A stretch of 23,899 bases of DNA from assembly GCA_934754445.1 (NCBI GenBank), contig CAKVHZ010000015.1, positions 1-23,899 of the forward strand, read 5' to 3'. Of this stretch, positions 6,352 through 14,816 are shown in pieces. The DNA comes from an uncultured Clostridia bacterium (GTDB lineage Bacteria; Bacillota; Clostridia; Christensenellales; UBA1242). The translations under genes were made by a program, and so were the position numbers. The notes beneath the pieces are model-generated. The model saw only the letters and a list, made by a program, of their open reading frames with translations, searched no databases and was not told the DNA's origin. Position 1 is the stretch's first letter, and the number at the start of each line of letters is the position of its first letter.

Positions 6352-7515
6352 ATGAAAAAAATTTTTATTAGTTTTATGTTAATTTTAATGACTTTGTTTT
6401 CTATTATTGGCGGTAAAATTTTAAGTGTTAATGCTGAAGAATTAAATTTTGATGCTAAAGCATATTTGTTAATGGATTACAATACTGGGAAAATATTACT
6501 TAAGAATAATGAAACTGACCACTTAGAAATAGCGAGCATGGTAAAACTTATGACATCGCTTATCACTATTGAGAAAATTCAAGCAGGGGAATTAAACTTA
6601 GACCAAAAAGTTATGGTTAGTGAGTATGCCGCTTCAATGGAAGGGTCAGAAGCGTTTTTAGATGCTGGAAAAGAATATACTATTAATGATTTATTAAAAA
6701 GTGTTATTATTGCTTCCGCTAATGATTCTAGTGTCGTTTTAGCCGAAGCAATTAGTGGAACAGAAGATAATTTCGTAAAACTTATGAACCAAAAAGCAAA
6801 AGACTTAGGTTTAGAAAATACTCATTATGCTAATGCTACAGGACTTCCAAGTGAAAATACACAATATTCTTGCGCTATTGATTGTGCAAAACTTTTAAAA
6901 GAAGAAATAAAGCATGAATTATATTTTAAATATTCAAATATCTGGATTGATGAAATAGTGCATGAAAGTGGCAGAAAAACTGAACTTGTTAATACAAATG
7001 TTTTAATTAGACAATATAAAGGGGTAGATATTGGTAAAACAGGTTTTACTGATGAAGCAGGCTATTGTTTATCAGCATCTTGCTTAAAAAATAATATGCG
7101 TTTAATTTCAGTAGTTATTGGCACTAAATCTACTAAAGACCGTTTTGCGATTTCTTCAACTTTATTAAACTATGGCTTTAGCAATTACGAAAACAAGAAA
7201 ATATTAAGTAAAGATGATATAATTGAAAACAACATTAATTTAAAAGGTTCTAAAATTAAAAATTTAAAACTTAATTATAGTGATGACTTTTATTATTTAG
7301 CAAAAAAGGGCGAAAATGTAGATATAAAAGTTAAAACTGAATTACCTAAAAATTTAAAAGCACCAATTAAATGTAATGATATAGTAGGTAAAGCATATAT
7401 TATAAGTGACGGAGTAGTTGTAGGCGAAGTAAATATAGTCTCTCAAGAAAATGTTGAAAAAATTACTTTTAAAGATAGTTTAGATAAAGTTGTAGAGAAC
7501 TATAAAATTGCATAA
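6352..7515 (+). CDS. dacF: D-alanyl-D-alanine carboxypeptidase (DacF-type, S11)
   Basis: A 387-aa penicillin-binding protein. The signal peptide spans about 1-28, with likely cleavage after SVNA. The three active-site motifs are present: SMVK (Ser62, Lys65), SAN (122-124) and KTG (229-231). A C-terminal beta-rich domain follows from about 290. It trims the terminal D-Ala from peptidoglycan stem peptides; DacF acts in the forespore on cortex cross-linking. I chose the ATG at 6352 because GAGAGG lies 4-9 nt upstream and a proper signal peptide follows. An upstream ATG at 6304 overlaps the previous stop and would add 16 basic residues. The gene order after a SpoIIM-like gene suggests the sporulation-linked paralogue rather than DacA. 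Confidence 0.9.
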   Translation: MKKIFISFMLILMTLFSIIGGKILSVNAEELNFDAKAYLLMDYNTGKILLKNNETDHLEIASMVKLMTSLITIEKIQAGELNLDQKVMVSEYAASMEGSEAFLDAGKEYTINDLLKSVIIASANDSSVVLAEAISGTEDNFVKLMNQKAKDLGLENTHYANATGLPSENTQYSCAIDCAKLLKEEIKHELYFKYSNIWIDEIVHESGRKTELVNTNVLIRQYKGVDIGKTGFTDEAGYCLSASCLKNNMRLISVVIGTKSTKDRFAISSTLLNYGFSNYENKKILSKDDIIENNINLKGSKIKNLKLNYSDDFYYLAKKGENVDIKVKTELPKNLKAPIKCNDIVGKAYIISDGVVVGEVNIVSQENVEKITFKDSLDKVVENYKIA

Positions 7516-7527
7516 TTGAAGGAAACC

Positions 7528-7588
7528 AAAAACACTAAAACAAATAAGCGACCACAAAATTGTGGTCGCTTTATAATGTAGTGTTTTT
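7528..7588. terminator. Two-tier bidirectional terminator between convergent genes
   Basis: The inner stem AAGCGACCACAA (7546-7557) pairs with TTGTGGTCGCTT (7560-7571). A second stem AAAAACACTA (7528-7537) pairs perfectly with TAGTGTTTTT (7579-7588) around it. T-runs occur on both strands, so it can serve dacF on the plus strand and the ABC permease gene on the minus strand. Confidence 0.85.
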
Positions 7589-7589
7589 G

Positions 7590-9350
7590 TTATTTTATAT
7601 CTCGAGTTCTAAAGATATAACTTGTTAAGAAGTAGATAATAGCAGAGAATATAGTAATAATTGCAAAACTAATAAAGAAAGTCATATCATTACCAATAAT
7701 TCTACTAAACATATTAGCAAGCAAATTATTGCTTTGACTAACCAAATGAGAACCAAAGTAAGCAAACAAGTTAGTGTTAACAAAAGGTAAAATTTTTAAA
7801 ACTCCAATATTTGCTGAGAACACAGATAAAACGAATGAAGCAAAATAAACTAAAATTGCAACAACAATGCTACCAGCATTAGATTTAAACAAAGTAGAAA
7901 TTGCTAAAGAAAATATGGCATAAAAAGTTATCTCTATAGTTTTACAAATAAATAATATTAAAATTACCAATATAGGACTTAAAGAAGTTACACTTGTAGC
8001 ATTAAATATTAAAAGCATAGGCATACTAGCAAAACCGAATAAAATCCCACCAGTAATAAAGGTTATAATAAAGGTTATAAGCAAGAAAATTAATCCTACT
8101 AATATTGTAGCAAGTAATTTACTACCTAAAATTTTTCTTCGTGAATAAGGTCTTATGGCAAGTAGTTTCATTGTTCCGCTGGCATACTCTCCAGTTATCA
8201 TGGTGGCACCTAAGAAAACTACATAAACAATTATAATAAAACTACAAATTTCTAAAGCAAAATACATAAAATCGTAAGCATTTGTTTCAAAGTTAGAAGT
8301 TACAGATAAACTTAAAGGATTTGCATATTCAAAAGCATATTTGTTTGTTTCTAAGTAATATTTACAAATGTTTTTTTGTTCATTTATTAAATATTTTGTT
8401 TTATATTCATAGTTACTAAATTGATAGAAATTTTGAATTTCGTTATCACTTAAATCTTTTAGGGCAGAACTATTAATAGTTGCTAATGTTAAATTATAAA
8501 TATTTTCATTTGCTTGTTGATAACGAGTAATTAGTTTGTTGAATTCTTTTTTTGCTTCCAAACTTTTTTCGCTAGGATTTTCGTTTTTATAAGCAATAAT
8601 TTCTTCTTCAATTTTTTGAGTGTTCTCTATGCCTTTTTCTAAATAAGTTTTGGCAATTTCAAGGTCTTCTTTTAAAGGGGAGAATACTTCCATTTTATTG
8701 ATATAATTTTCAAGATTAATAAAAATATTTAAGCCATTTTCTTCAACTTCATTAATAGTTGCTGTATGAGTCATAGACGCAGTAAAAGGACGAGATAGGC
8801 AAGATGTTAAAAACACATCTAAATCGTTTTTATCGCTACTAGATAAAAGTAAATAGTAAAAACCATTACTACCATTTATATAAGAAGTATATAAATCGTT
8901 AAAATCCACTAAATCTGTCTTAAAAGCATTTCGTAAATTTTCTTTAGCGGTTAAGTCTTCGTCAGCACCACTATTAAAAACTTTTTTCCTGTAGTTTTGA
9001 TAACTTCCAGTTTTTATGCTTTTTAATTTGTTTAATAATTCTTGTTTTTTACTAATTTCTTCATTTTCTATTTGATTTAAGTAAAAATTTATAATGTTAG
9101 TAGAAGAGTTAACATACGTAGTTTGTAAATAGTTTTTAGATAGGGTATTAGTTGGTTGAGTAGAACCAAAACTTGCATCATACATTTGACCAACAGTTGT
9201 TCCTGAAACAGAAACTACAGTATCATTTCGTTTTGCTGGTTTATAAATAAATATTGAAAGAGTTAAAGCAAAAACAAGCAAGGCAGTAATAACGAAAATT
9301 GCTGGTTTTAAAAATATTTTTTTTATTTCTCCATTAATTAATTTAATCAT
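7590..9350 (-). CDS. ABC-2 type transporter permease with large extracytoplasmic domain
   Basis: A 586-aa membrane protein. TM1 is at about 15-34, followed by a roughly 320-residue hydrophilic, partly coiled-coil external domain (about 35-355), then a cluster of about five helices to the C-terminus. The cytoplasmic segment GEYASGTMKLLAIRPYSRRKILGSKLLA, broken here only by notation, is the typical ABC-2 permease signature after the second helix. It pairs with the ATPase encoded 10 nt upstream to form an exporter whose substrate is unknown; relatives export lipids, lantibiotics or drugs. AAGGA precedes the ATG. Third gene of the PadR-ATPase-permease operon, ending at the two-tier terminator. 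Confidence 0.85.
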   Translation of the reverse strand: MIKLINGEIKKIFLKPAIFVITALLVFALTLSIFIYKPAKRNDTVVSVSGTTVGQMYDASFGSTQPTNTLSKNYLQTTYVNSSTNIINFYLNQIENEEISKKQELLNKLKSIKTGSYQNYRKKVFNSGADEDLTAKENLRNAFKTDLVDFNDLYTSYINGSNGFYYLLLSSSDKNDLDVFLTSCLSRPFTASMTHTATINEVEENGLNIFINLENYINKMEVFSPLKEDLEIAKTYLEKGIENTQKIEEEIIAYKNENPSEKSLEAKKEFNKLITRYQQANENIYNLTLATINSSALKDLSDNEIQNFYQFSNYEYKTKYLINEQKNICKYYLETNKYAFEYANPLSLSVTSNFETNAYDFMYFALEICSFIIIVYVVFLGATMITGEYASGTMKLLAIRPYSRRKILGSKLLATILVGLIFLLITFIITFITGGILFGFASMPMLLIFNATSVTSLSPILVILILFICKTIEITFYAIFSLAISTLFKSNAGSIVVAILVYFASFVLSVFSANIGVLKILPFVNTNLFAYFGSHLVSQSNNLLANMFSRIIGNDMTFFISFAIITIFSAIIYFLTSYIFRTRDIK

Positions 9351-9360
9351 AAATTTTTCC

Positions 9361-10299
9361 TTATAAAATTTTTTGTTTTTTACCTTTATTTACAATTTCT
9401 AAAAAGATTTCTTCTAAATTTTTTGTAACTGAACTAATACCATAAATTGATAGACCTTTTTTAGTTAATAGCATAGTTATATTAGGTATATCTTTTTCAG
9501 TGGCTTCAATTACAACTCTATTACCAATGCAGAAAATAGGAGAGCCTTTGAAGTTTTCGTATAAAACTTTTCCTGCATAGTTAGGGTAGTCTACTTTAAT
9601 AGAAATTTGTAATTTTGAGTTTATAGAATGTTGTAATTCATCTATGGTCTTATTTTCAATAATCATACCATTGTCAATTATTCCAACTCTGTCGCAAATT
9701 AATTCCATTTCACTTAAAATATGGCTAGATATTAAAATGGCAATGCCTTTTTCTTTAGCAAGTCTTTTAAGTAATATTCGCATTTCTTTTATGCCATTAG
9801 GATCTAAACCATTTGTAGGTTCATCTAAAATTAAAAGTTTAGGGTCGTGTAATAAAGCTTGAGCAATTCCAACTCTTTGTTTCATACCTAAAGAATAATT
9901 TTTAACTTTATCATTTATTCTATTTTGCATACCCATTAAACTAACAATTTCGTTAATTTTGTTAATAGAAATATTAGGGTAGAGTGATGCAAAGTATTTT
10001 AAGTTATCAATTCCACTCATATAACTATAAAGTTCTGGATTTTCTATTATTGCACCAACATTAATAATTGCTTTTTGAAAATGAGTTTGAACATTTTGAC
10101 CACAAATATAAACTGTGCCACTTGTTGGTTTGCATAAGCCAGTAATAATTCTAATAATGGTAGTTTTTCCAGCACCATTTTGACCAATTAAACCATAAAT
10201 TTCACCTTTTTTAATTTCAAAAGAAACATTATTTACTGCTGTTCTACTTCCAAATGTCTTAGTTATATTGTTTATGCTTAAAACTGTATTATTATCCAC
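9361..10299 (-). CDS. ABC transporter ATP-binding protein (BcrA/NatA type)
   Basis: A 312-aa nucleotide-binding protein. Walker A is GQNGAGKT (39-46), signature YSLGMKQ (135-141), Walker B LLILDEPTNGLDP (155-167) and the switch histidine lies in ISSHILSE. A C-terminal extension of about 90 residues is usual for this class. It powers the adjacent ABC-2 permease. The start is GTG at 10299, with GGAG eight nt upstream on the minus strand; no better ATG lies in front. It follows the PadR-like gene by 49 nt without a convincing promoter, so co-transcription is likely. Confidence 0.93.
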   Translation of the reverse strand: MDNNTVLSINNITKTFGSRTAVNNVSFEIKKGEIYGLIGQNGAGKTTIIRIITGLCKPTSGTVYICGQNVQTHFQKAIINVGAIIENPELYSYMSGIDNLKYFASLYPNISINKINEIVSLMGMQNRINDKVKNYSLGMKQRVGIAQALLHDPKLLILDEPTNGLDPNGIKEMRILLKRLAKEKGIAILISSHILSEMELICDRVGIIDNGMIIENKTIDELQHSINSKLQISIKVDYPNYAGKVLYENFKGSPIFCIGNRVVIEATEKDIPNITMLLTKKGLSIYGISSVTKNLEEIFLEIVNKGKKQKIL

Positions 10300-10348
10300 G
10301 ATTTTTCTCCTTTTTTAATTTTATCATAAAAATAACTCTTTGTATATA

Positions 10349-12502
10349 CTAATTTGAAAATCTTTTTAATTTAAAGCAAAAATATTTAATAATAGGGAAT
10401 AAAACTATATTTAAACAAACTAAAACTTCCAATAATAGTTTTAAAACGAAATCACTAAAATTATAAGATGTCATGCCAAGTAAAATATTAGCACAAACTA
10501 AAAAAACTAAACATACTACAAAAATTAAAATAGTGTAAAATAAATTAGTTTTTAAATTAAATTTTTTTAATATTACTTTAAACTTATCTTCTTGATATAT
10601 TTTTTGCATAATAATCACATAAATTAAAGATGCCAAAATTATAAGAGAATAAATAACTATTTCAAAAACTTTAATTTTGCCGTTTACAGAAAGAAGGGTT
10701 ATAGACAAAACACTTTCTACAATTAATAAACTAGCCAAAATAAATGCCAAAAATGCATTTAATTTGTTAATATAAACATAATTAGAGTTTTTAATTAAAC
10801 GATTATTCATCTTTTCGTATTCACGAACTTTAATGCCTTCTAAATTTACTTCATCATCAACTTTTGTTGCATTACTAATAACATTTTTTCTATGTAAGGT
10901 ATCAATATATTGTTTTACGCTAGGGATATTGTTAGTGCCACTAGGAATGTTCATATCTGGATTGAAATAGGTATTATAGAATTGCTCTTTTTTAGGTTTT
11001 GGCGGAGAATTTAAAGTAATATTAACATTGTTAGAAACATCATATCTAGGTAGTTCTTGTTTTTTAGGTTTTTCTAATTTTTCTTCTAATGGTAACTCTT
11101 TTTCTATATCTTCTTTGGTAAAAGGAATTTCAACATCATTTTTTAAATTTTGATTAATGTTAGTAGGAGAGTCGGCTAGTAGATTACCGAATATATTTTC
11201 TAAGTTTAAATTTTCTTTATTAGGGCTTTCAGTAGCAATATTGCCTTCATCACTTTTTAAAATGTTATTAGGGTTAGTAAAGGAGTTGCTCAAATTTTCC
11301 ACATAAGAATTCTTTTCTGTATATTTTTCAAAGTTAGTAGCATTATTGTTATTCAAATTTAAATTGTTAATACTTTCAGTATTACAAGTTGGTTTTTCTT
11401 CGGTTTTTTGCTCTAAATTTTGCTTAGGTTTAACAAAAACTATACTTTCAGTATTTTCTTTTTTATTATCAAATAACGATAAAATGTCTAAACTTTTTGT
11501 TTCTTTGTTTAAATTACTAGAATAACTATTTTGAGAATAACTATTGATTAATTCATCATATAAAGGTTTCTCTAAGTTTTCTATATATTGAGATTTATTA
11601 GTGTTTTCACTAGTTTTTTGCTTGGTTTCAACGCTTTTATCAATGCTATTTTCAACACTATCTTTTTCATTTTCGTTGCTAGGTTTTTCTTCTTCTAATA
11701 TTTTATTTTCATTTTCAATAAACGAAGAATTTAGGAAAGTGTTTTCAATCAAACTTATACTAGAATTTTCGGCTTCGCTAATGTTTTCTACTATATTATT
11801 AGTATTAGTATTAGTATTAGTATTAGTATTAGTATTAGTCGTTTCAACATCATTTTGTTTAGTTGTTTCATCTAATAAAGAAGGAGTTTTTATTTCAACA
11901 TTATTTTCATTACTGTTTATGTTGTTAGTATTACTGTTGCTTATATCACTTGAACTAGTATTAAATAGGGAAGAATCGAATAAACTTTGTTGCATAGGAC
12001 TAACTTCATAAGCAAAAGGATTCTTTTTTATGTCATTATATGCATTACTAGGCGAGATATTATTATTTACATTGTTTTCTTGACTTTTTAAAACAGTATT
12101 TTCACTAGTAGTTTGAGTTTGGGAATTAATTTGTTGCTCATTAAAGTTTGATTTTACAACAGTTTCTTTAGGATTTGAGAAAATATCATCAATAAAATCT
12201 TTAGAACTATCCCAAGAAAAATTACTATTTTGAAGTTTTGCTAAACCTTTATTAGTAATAGAGTAATAGTGCCTACGAATGCCTAGTTCACCATCTTTCC
12301 AATAAGAAGTTATATGACCGCTAGCTTGCAAACGTTTTAATCCAGAATACAGACTTGCTTCTTTTAAAAAATATTTACCATTACTTTTAGTTTCAATTTC
12401 TTTATTTATTTCATAGCCATATTTATCTCCACTTTGTAATGCTTTTAATAATATATTATTTACACTTCCACGATTTTCTCCACTAACAATACTACTTTTC
12501 AT
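10349..12502 (-). CDS. PadR-family regulator fused to a long Asn-rich linker and four membrane helices
   Basis: A 717-aa protein of unusual build. Residues 12-95 form a PadR winged helix (KYGYEINKEIE, KEASLYSGLKRLQASGHI, RRHYYSITNKGLAKL). Residues about 100-575 are low complexity, rich in Asn, Ser, Glu and Thr, with an alternating TNTNTN run. Four hydrophobic segments follow at about 581-604, 611-632, 654-676 and 684-706. Ordinary PadR proteins have 100-200 residues and are soluble. The layout predicts a DNA-binding head tethered to the membrane by a disordered leash. PadR regulators commonly repress a neighbouring exporter and their own gene, and this one leads an ABC-2 operon behind a consensus promoter. 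It ends in TAG. The frame is continuous throughout, so a real fusion is more likely than an assembly artefact. Confidence 0.8.
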   Translation of the reverse strand: MKSSIVSGENRGSVNNILLKALQSGDKYGYEINKEIETKSNGKYFLKEASLYSGLKRLQASGHITSYWKDGELGIRRHYYSITNKGLAKLQNSNFSWDSSKDFIDDIFSNPKETVVKSNFNEQQINSQTQTTSENTVLKSQENNVNNNISPSNAYNDIKKNPFAYEVSPMQQSLFDSSLFNTSSSDISNSNTNNINSNENNVEIKTPSLLDETTKQNDVETTNTNTNTNTNTNTNNIVENISEAENSSISLIENTFLNSSFIENENKILEEEKPSNENEKDSVENSIDKSVETKQKTSENTNKSQYIENLEKPLYDELINSYSQNSYSSNLNKETKSLDILSLFDNKKENTESIVFVKPKQNLEQKTEEKPTCNTESINNLNLNNNNATNFEKYTEKNSYVENLSNSFTNPNNILKSDEGNIATESPNKENLNLENIFGNLLADSPTNINQNLKNDVEIPFTKEDIEKELPLEEKLEKPKKQELPRYDVSNNVNITLNSPPKPKKEQFYNTYFNPDMNIPSGTNNIPSVKQYIDTLHRKNVISNATKVDDEVNLEGIKVREYEKMNNRLIKNSNYVYINKLNAFLAFILASLLIVESVLSITLLSVNGKIKVFEIVIYSLIILASLIYVIIMQKIYQEDKFKVILKKFNLKTNLFYTILIFVVCLVFLVCANILLGMTSYNFSDFVLKLLLEVLVCLNIVLFPIIKYFCFKLKRFSN
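11797..11838. repeat. Hexanucleotide tandem repeat, seven copies of TATTAG
   Basis: Seven perfect TATTAG units in tandem. On the coding (minus) strand they encode the alternating Thr-Asn tract in the linker of the PadR-fusion protein. Because the unit is 6 bp, copy-number changes alter linker length without shifting frame. Confidence 0.95.
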
Positions 12503-12540
12503 AAATAAAACACTCCAAAAACTTATCTTTTGTTGTTATT

Positions 12541-12569
12541 ATTATAAATAATAATAAAAATTTTGTCAA
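12541..12569 (-). promoter_or_regulatory. Consensus sigma-A promoter of the padR-ABC operon
   Basis: On the minus strand TTGACA (12569-12564), 17 bp, TATAAT (12546-12541): both boxes match the consensus perfectly. The palindrome at 12575-12598 abuts its upstream side. The leader to the ATG at 12502 is about 30 nt and carries GGAG. Confidence 0.85.
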
Positions 12570-12574
12570 TATTA

Positions 12575-12598
12575 TACTATGCATTTTTTTGCATAGTA
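12575..12598. promoter_or_regulatory. Palindromic operator candidate TACTATGCA-N6-TGCATAGTA
   Basis: TACTATGCA (12575-12583) and TGCATAGTA (12590-12598) are perfect reverse complements around a 6-bp T-rich centre. The site lies between the divergent promoters of the PadR-fusion gene and the ygjP-like gene. The same half-site recurs in the large palindrome at 16241-16282. It is a natural candidate for PadR autoregulation; 9- to 11-bp arms around 6 bp also fit a Xer-type site. Confidence 0.55.
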
Positions 12599-12628
12599 GT
12601 AAAAATATTTTAAAATTTGGTTAAATTG

Positions 12629-12637
12629 TGCTAAAAT
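12629..12637 (+). promoter_or_regulatory. Extended -10 promoter of the ygjP-like gene, predicted leaderless
   Basis: TGCTAAAAT has the TGN extension plus TAAAAT (12632-12637). The ATG begins at 12645, 7 nt after the -10 box, and no Shine-Dalgarno is present. The -35 region is weak. Confidence 0.45.
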
Positions 12638-12644
12638 TAAAGTA

Positions 12645-13322
12645 ATGATTAAGCCAGATAAAGTAAAATTAACAAATAGAAAAAATATTTCTATAAAAAT
12701 AGATAGAAAAGGAAAACTTATAGTTTCAGCACCTAAAAATGCCGATTTAGACAAAGTTTTTAATTTTGTTAAGCGAAAAGAGAAGTGGATAACGGAAAAA
12801 CAAACACAAATATTAAGCACTTTAAACTTAAATAACGATTTAATTAACTATGAAGAAGTTTTATTTTTAGGGAAGAAATACCCGGTTATTTTCATTAAAA
12901 ATCAAACAGAGATTATACTTACCGAAACAGCGTTATGTGTTCCTATAAGCCTAAATTTTTCACGAGAAAGGATAGTAAAACAATTAAAACAATTCTACAT
13001 TTCTAATGCCGAAGTAATATTGATAGATAGAGCAAAAGAATTACTAAAATATTTGAATTTATCTTGTAAAAGCATATCTATAATAAATAGTAAGGCAAAA
13101 TGGGGTATGTGTGATAGCAATAAAAACATATATCTTAATTATAAATTGATGTTTTTGTCGCATAATTTAATAGATTATGTGATTTTGCATGAAATCACAC
13201 ACTTAATAGAATTGAATCATAGTCAAAATTTTTATAACGAGTTAAAAAAAGTATTGCCAAACTATAAGCAATACCAGCAAAAGTTAAAAAAATGTGGATT
13301 TTTACTAAATTTATTTACTTAA
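12645..13322 (+). CDS. YgjP-like zinc metallopeptidase domain protein (M48-related)
   Basis: A 225-aa protein of the YgjP/DUF45 (SprT-like) family. The zinc motif is LHEITHLIELNHSQNF: His182, Glu183 and His186, with His192 the probable third ligand. The upstream segment NSKAKWGMCDSNKNIYLNYKLMFL is the family's second conserved block, shown here across residues 148-171. The N-terminal part is a small beta-rich domain. Cellular substrates of this family are not established. It is divergent from the PadR-ABC operon and shares its palindromic upstream site. The start sits 7 nt after an extended -10 box without a Shine-Dalgarno. Confidence 0.85.
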   Translation: MIKPDKVKLTNRKNISIKIDRKGKLIVSAPKNADLDKVFNFVKRKEKWITEKQTQILSTLNLNNDLINYEEVLFLGKKYPVIFIKNQTEIILTETALCVPISLNFSRERIVKQLKQFYISNAEVILIDRAKELLKYLNLSCKSISIINSKAKWGMCDSNKNIYLNYKLMFLSHNLIDYVILHEITHLIELNHSQNFYNELKKVLPNYKQYQQKLKKCGFLLNLFT

Positions 13323-13453
13323 AAAATTGAAAAAGGTGGTTTAAACAAGGTTAGTTATAATATAAAACACAGTTATTATACAAAATATAAAGATAAAATA
13401 TATAAAAAGTAAAAAATATTAATGATATAAAATAAAGAATAAAGTAAGTATAA

Positions 13454-13490
13454 AAAATTAGAGAAATCAATCTCTAATTTTATTTTTTTT
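13454..13490 (+). terminator. Rho-independent terminator downstream of the ygjP-like gene
   Basis: AAAATTAGAGA (13454-13464), loop AATCAA, TCTCTAATTTT (13471-13481), then eight T residues. It lies 131 nt after the stop codon, leaving an unusually long 3' untranslated region for this window. Confidence 0.8.
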
Positions 13491-13564
13491 GCAACAAATT
13501 ATAAGTTAAAAACGAATTAGATATATAACAATAGCAGAGTAGTATTATAAAAATTAAAATATAA

Positions 13565-13598
13565 ATTTATTCGCAAAATACAGATTTTACGAATAAAT
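13565..13598. repeat. 34-nt imperfect palindrome/hairpin
   Basis: Outer arms ATTTATTCG (13565-13573) and CGAATAAAT (13590-13598) are exact complements. Inside, after one C/A mismatch, AAAAT (13575-13579) pairs with ATTTT (13584-13588) around an ACAG loop. No T-tract follows, so it is not a standard terminator; function unknown. Confidence 0.7.
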
Positions 13599-13847
13599 AC
13601 CTATAAAATAATAGGAAAATTTAACATTTTTTAATTTTATACATTTTTTATTTATAATTATATATTTAATTTTATCAAATTTATTATAAATAATAAGATT
13701 GAATAGTATTCATTTACATTTTAAATATTAACAATATAAACAAAATTTATATAAGTTTTTCTTATTAAATCTTACTAATAATAATATTGTTAGTTGTTTT
13801 TGTTGTATATTTTATTTAACCTTACAAAAATATTTATTTAAGTGCTT

Positions 13848-14816
13848 CTAATTATCGTTATCTTGGTTATTATCACTAAATATTATAGTTTGGTTATTGA
13901 TAAAGTTTCTACAATTCTTTAAAACAAGTTTGACATCTTGTGTTGTTATATAATGTTTTGCGAATAGTTTATAATTGTCGTCTATTAATTTTAAATTAGC
14001 CCCATCAACAAACTCATCTAGTTTATTTTGTTTATATTTTGTTAATATATAGTTATAACTTAACATAAAATCATCATAAACGTTATTATTTAATAACTCA
14101 TTTGGTATATTATATAACAAATTTTCATAAAAATATAGGTTTTTACCTGCACAAATTTCTAATTTATTAATTAAGGTTAATTCTTTTTCTATTACCTTAA
14201 AAAATTTAATTAAATTGAAAAAATGGCCATTAGTTTTTTCATTTTTTTCTAATAAATTTTTATTCATAAGGTCTAAATTAAAATTGTAAGTTTTGCCTTT
14301 TAAGTTAAAATTTACTTCGCTAGAACTGGCTTTTTGAGCATTAAAAAACAAACAAAATTTATAATCTAAAAACTTTAGGTAAATATAGTTTTTTCGCATA
14401 AAAACTTTAAAGTTAGAGCCTTTTAAAACTAAATATTTAAATAGTGCATTTTGTAAATTTGTAGTAGTTGGCAAAACATTATTGTTAAAGTTAAAACTGT
14501 CTGATAATAACTTTCCTATTTCGCTTTTTTGTTGCCTTGAATTATTATATTCTAAGTCATTCTCGTTTGCATAAAAAACTTCAAACATTATATAGCAAAA
14601 ATCATAGTATTCATAATTAGAACCTATTTTATAATCGCCAATAACCTTGTTTTTAAAGAAAATTAAATTATTATTATCTTTTACGACATGTTCAAAAAAT
14701 GGCATTAAAAACTCATTTAGTTTATCTAAAACTAAATTGAATTCTTCAATGCTATTGGCATCGCTTTGTGAATTTTTAACAAATTCATCTATAAGCACTT
14801 TTTGGTCATCAGTCAT
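13848..14816 (-). CDS. Uncharacterised protein, possible degenerate nucleotidyltransferase
   Basis: A 322-aa protein I do not recognise with certainty. Residues 59-78 (IGDYKIGSNYEYYDFCYIMF) resemble the G-S/T...D-x-D active-site strand of polymerase-beta-like nucleotidyltransferases. However, the second acidic residue is Cys74, and where a third Asp would be expected (KFCLFFNAQ, about 153-161) there is Cys155. The segment TNGHFFNLIKFFKVIE (195-210) and the helices after it match the typical downstream helical part of OAS/CD-NTase-like proteins. If so, it is a catalytically dead relative. The ATG directly follows the serS stop (TAAATG), with AAAAGG inside serS, so translational coupling is expected. 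The protein is Asn- and Lys-rich and probably soluble. Confidence 0.4.
   Translation of the reverse strand: MTDDQKVLIDEFVKNSQSDANSIEEFNLVLDKLNEFLMPFFEHVVKDNNNLIFFKNKVIGDYKIGSNYEYYDFCYIMFEVFYANENDLEYNNSRQQKSEIGKLLSDSFNFNNNVLPTTTNLQNALFKYLVLKGSNFKVFMRKNYIYLKFLDYKFCLFFNAQKASSSEVNFNLKGKTYNFNLDLMNKNLLEKNEKTNGHFFNLIKFFKVIEKELTLINKLEICAGKNLYFYENLLYNIPNELLNNNVYDDFMLSYNYILTKYKQNKLDEFVDGANLKLIDDNYKLFAKHYITTQDVKLVLKNCRNFINNQTIIFSDNNQDNDN

Larger units (their letters stand above)
13323..13847. other. AT-rich intergenic region without a recognisable gene
   Basis: About 525 bp of extremely AT-rich DNA with no credible reading frame. It holds the terminator at 13454-13490, a hairpin at 13565-13598, a 13-bp palindrome TGAATAGTATTCA at 13700-13712 and a weak stem CTAATAATA/TATTGTTAG near 13770-13795. 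TATAAT at 13356-13361 has no -35 at a proper distance, so I do not call an RNA gene. A terminator for the minus-strand gene ending at 13848 is not evident. Confidence 0.6.

Noticed and set aside
11601..12011. A plus-strand open frame with a Leu-Val repeat opposite the padR-fusion gene
   Set aside because: The repeat is the antisense reading of the TATTAG array; no start signals and improbable composition.
13323..13490. A small RNA gene between TATAAT (13356) and the terminator at 13454
   Set aside because: No -35 at a usable distance and the would-be RNA is low-complexity A/T; it is more simply the 3' end of the ygjP-like transcript.
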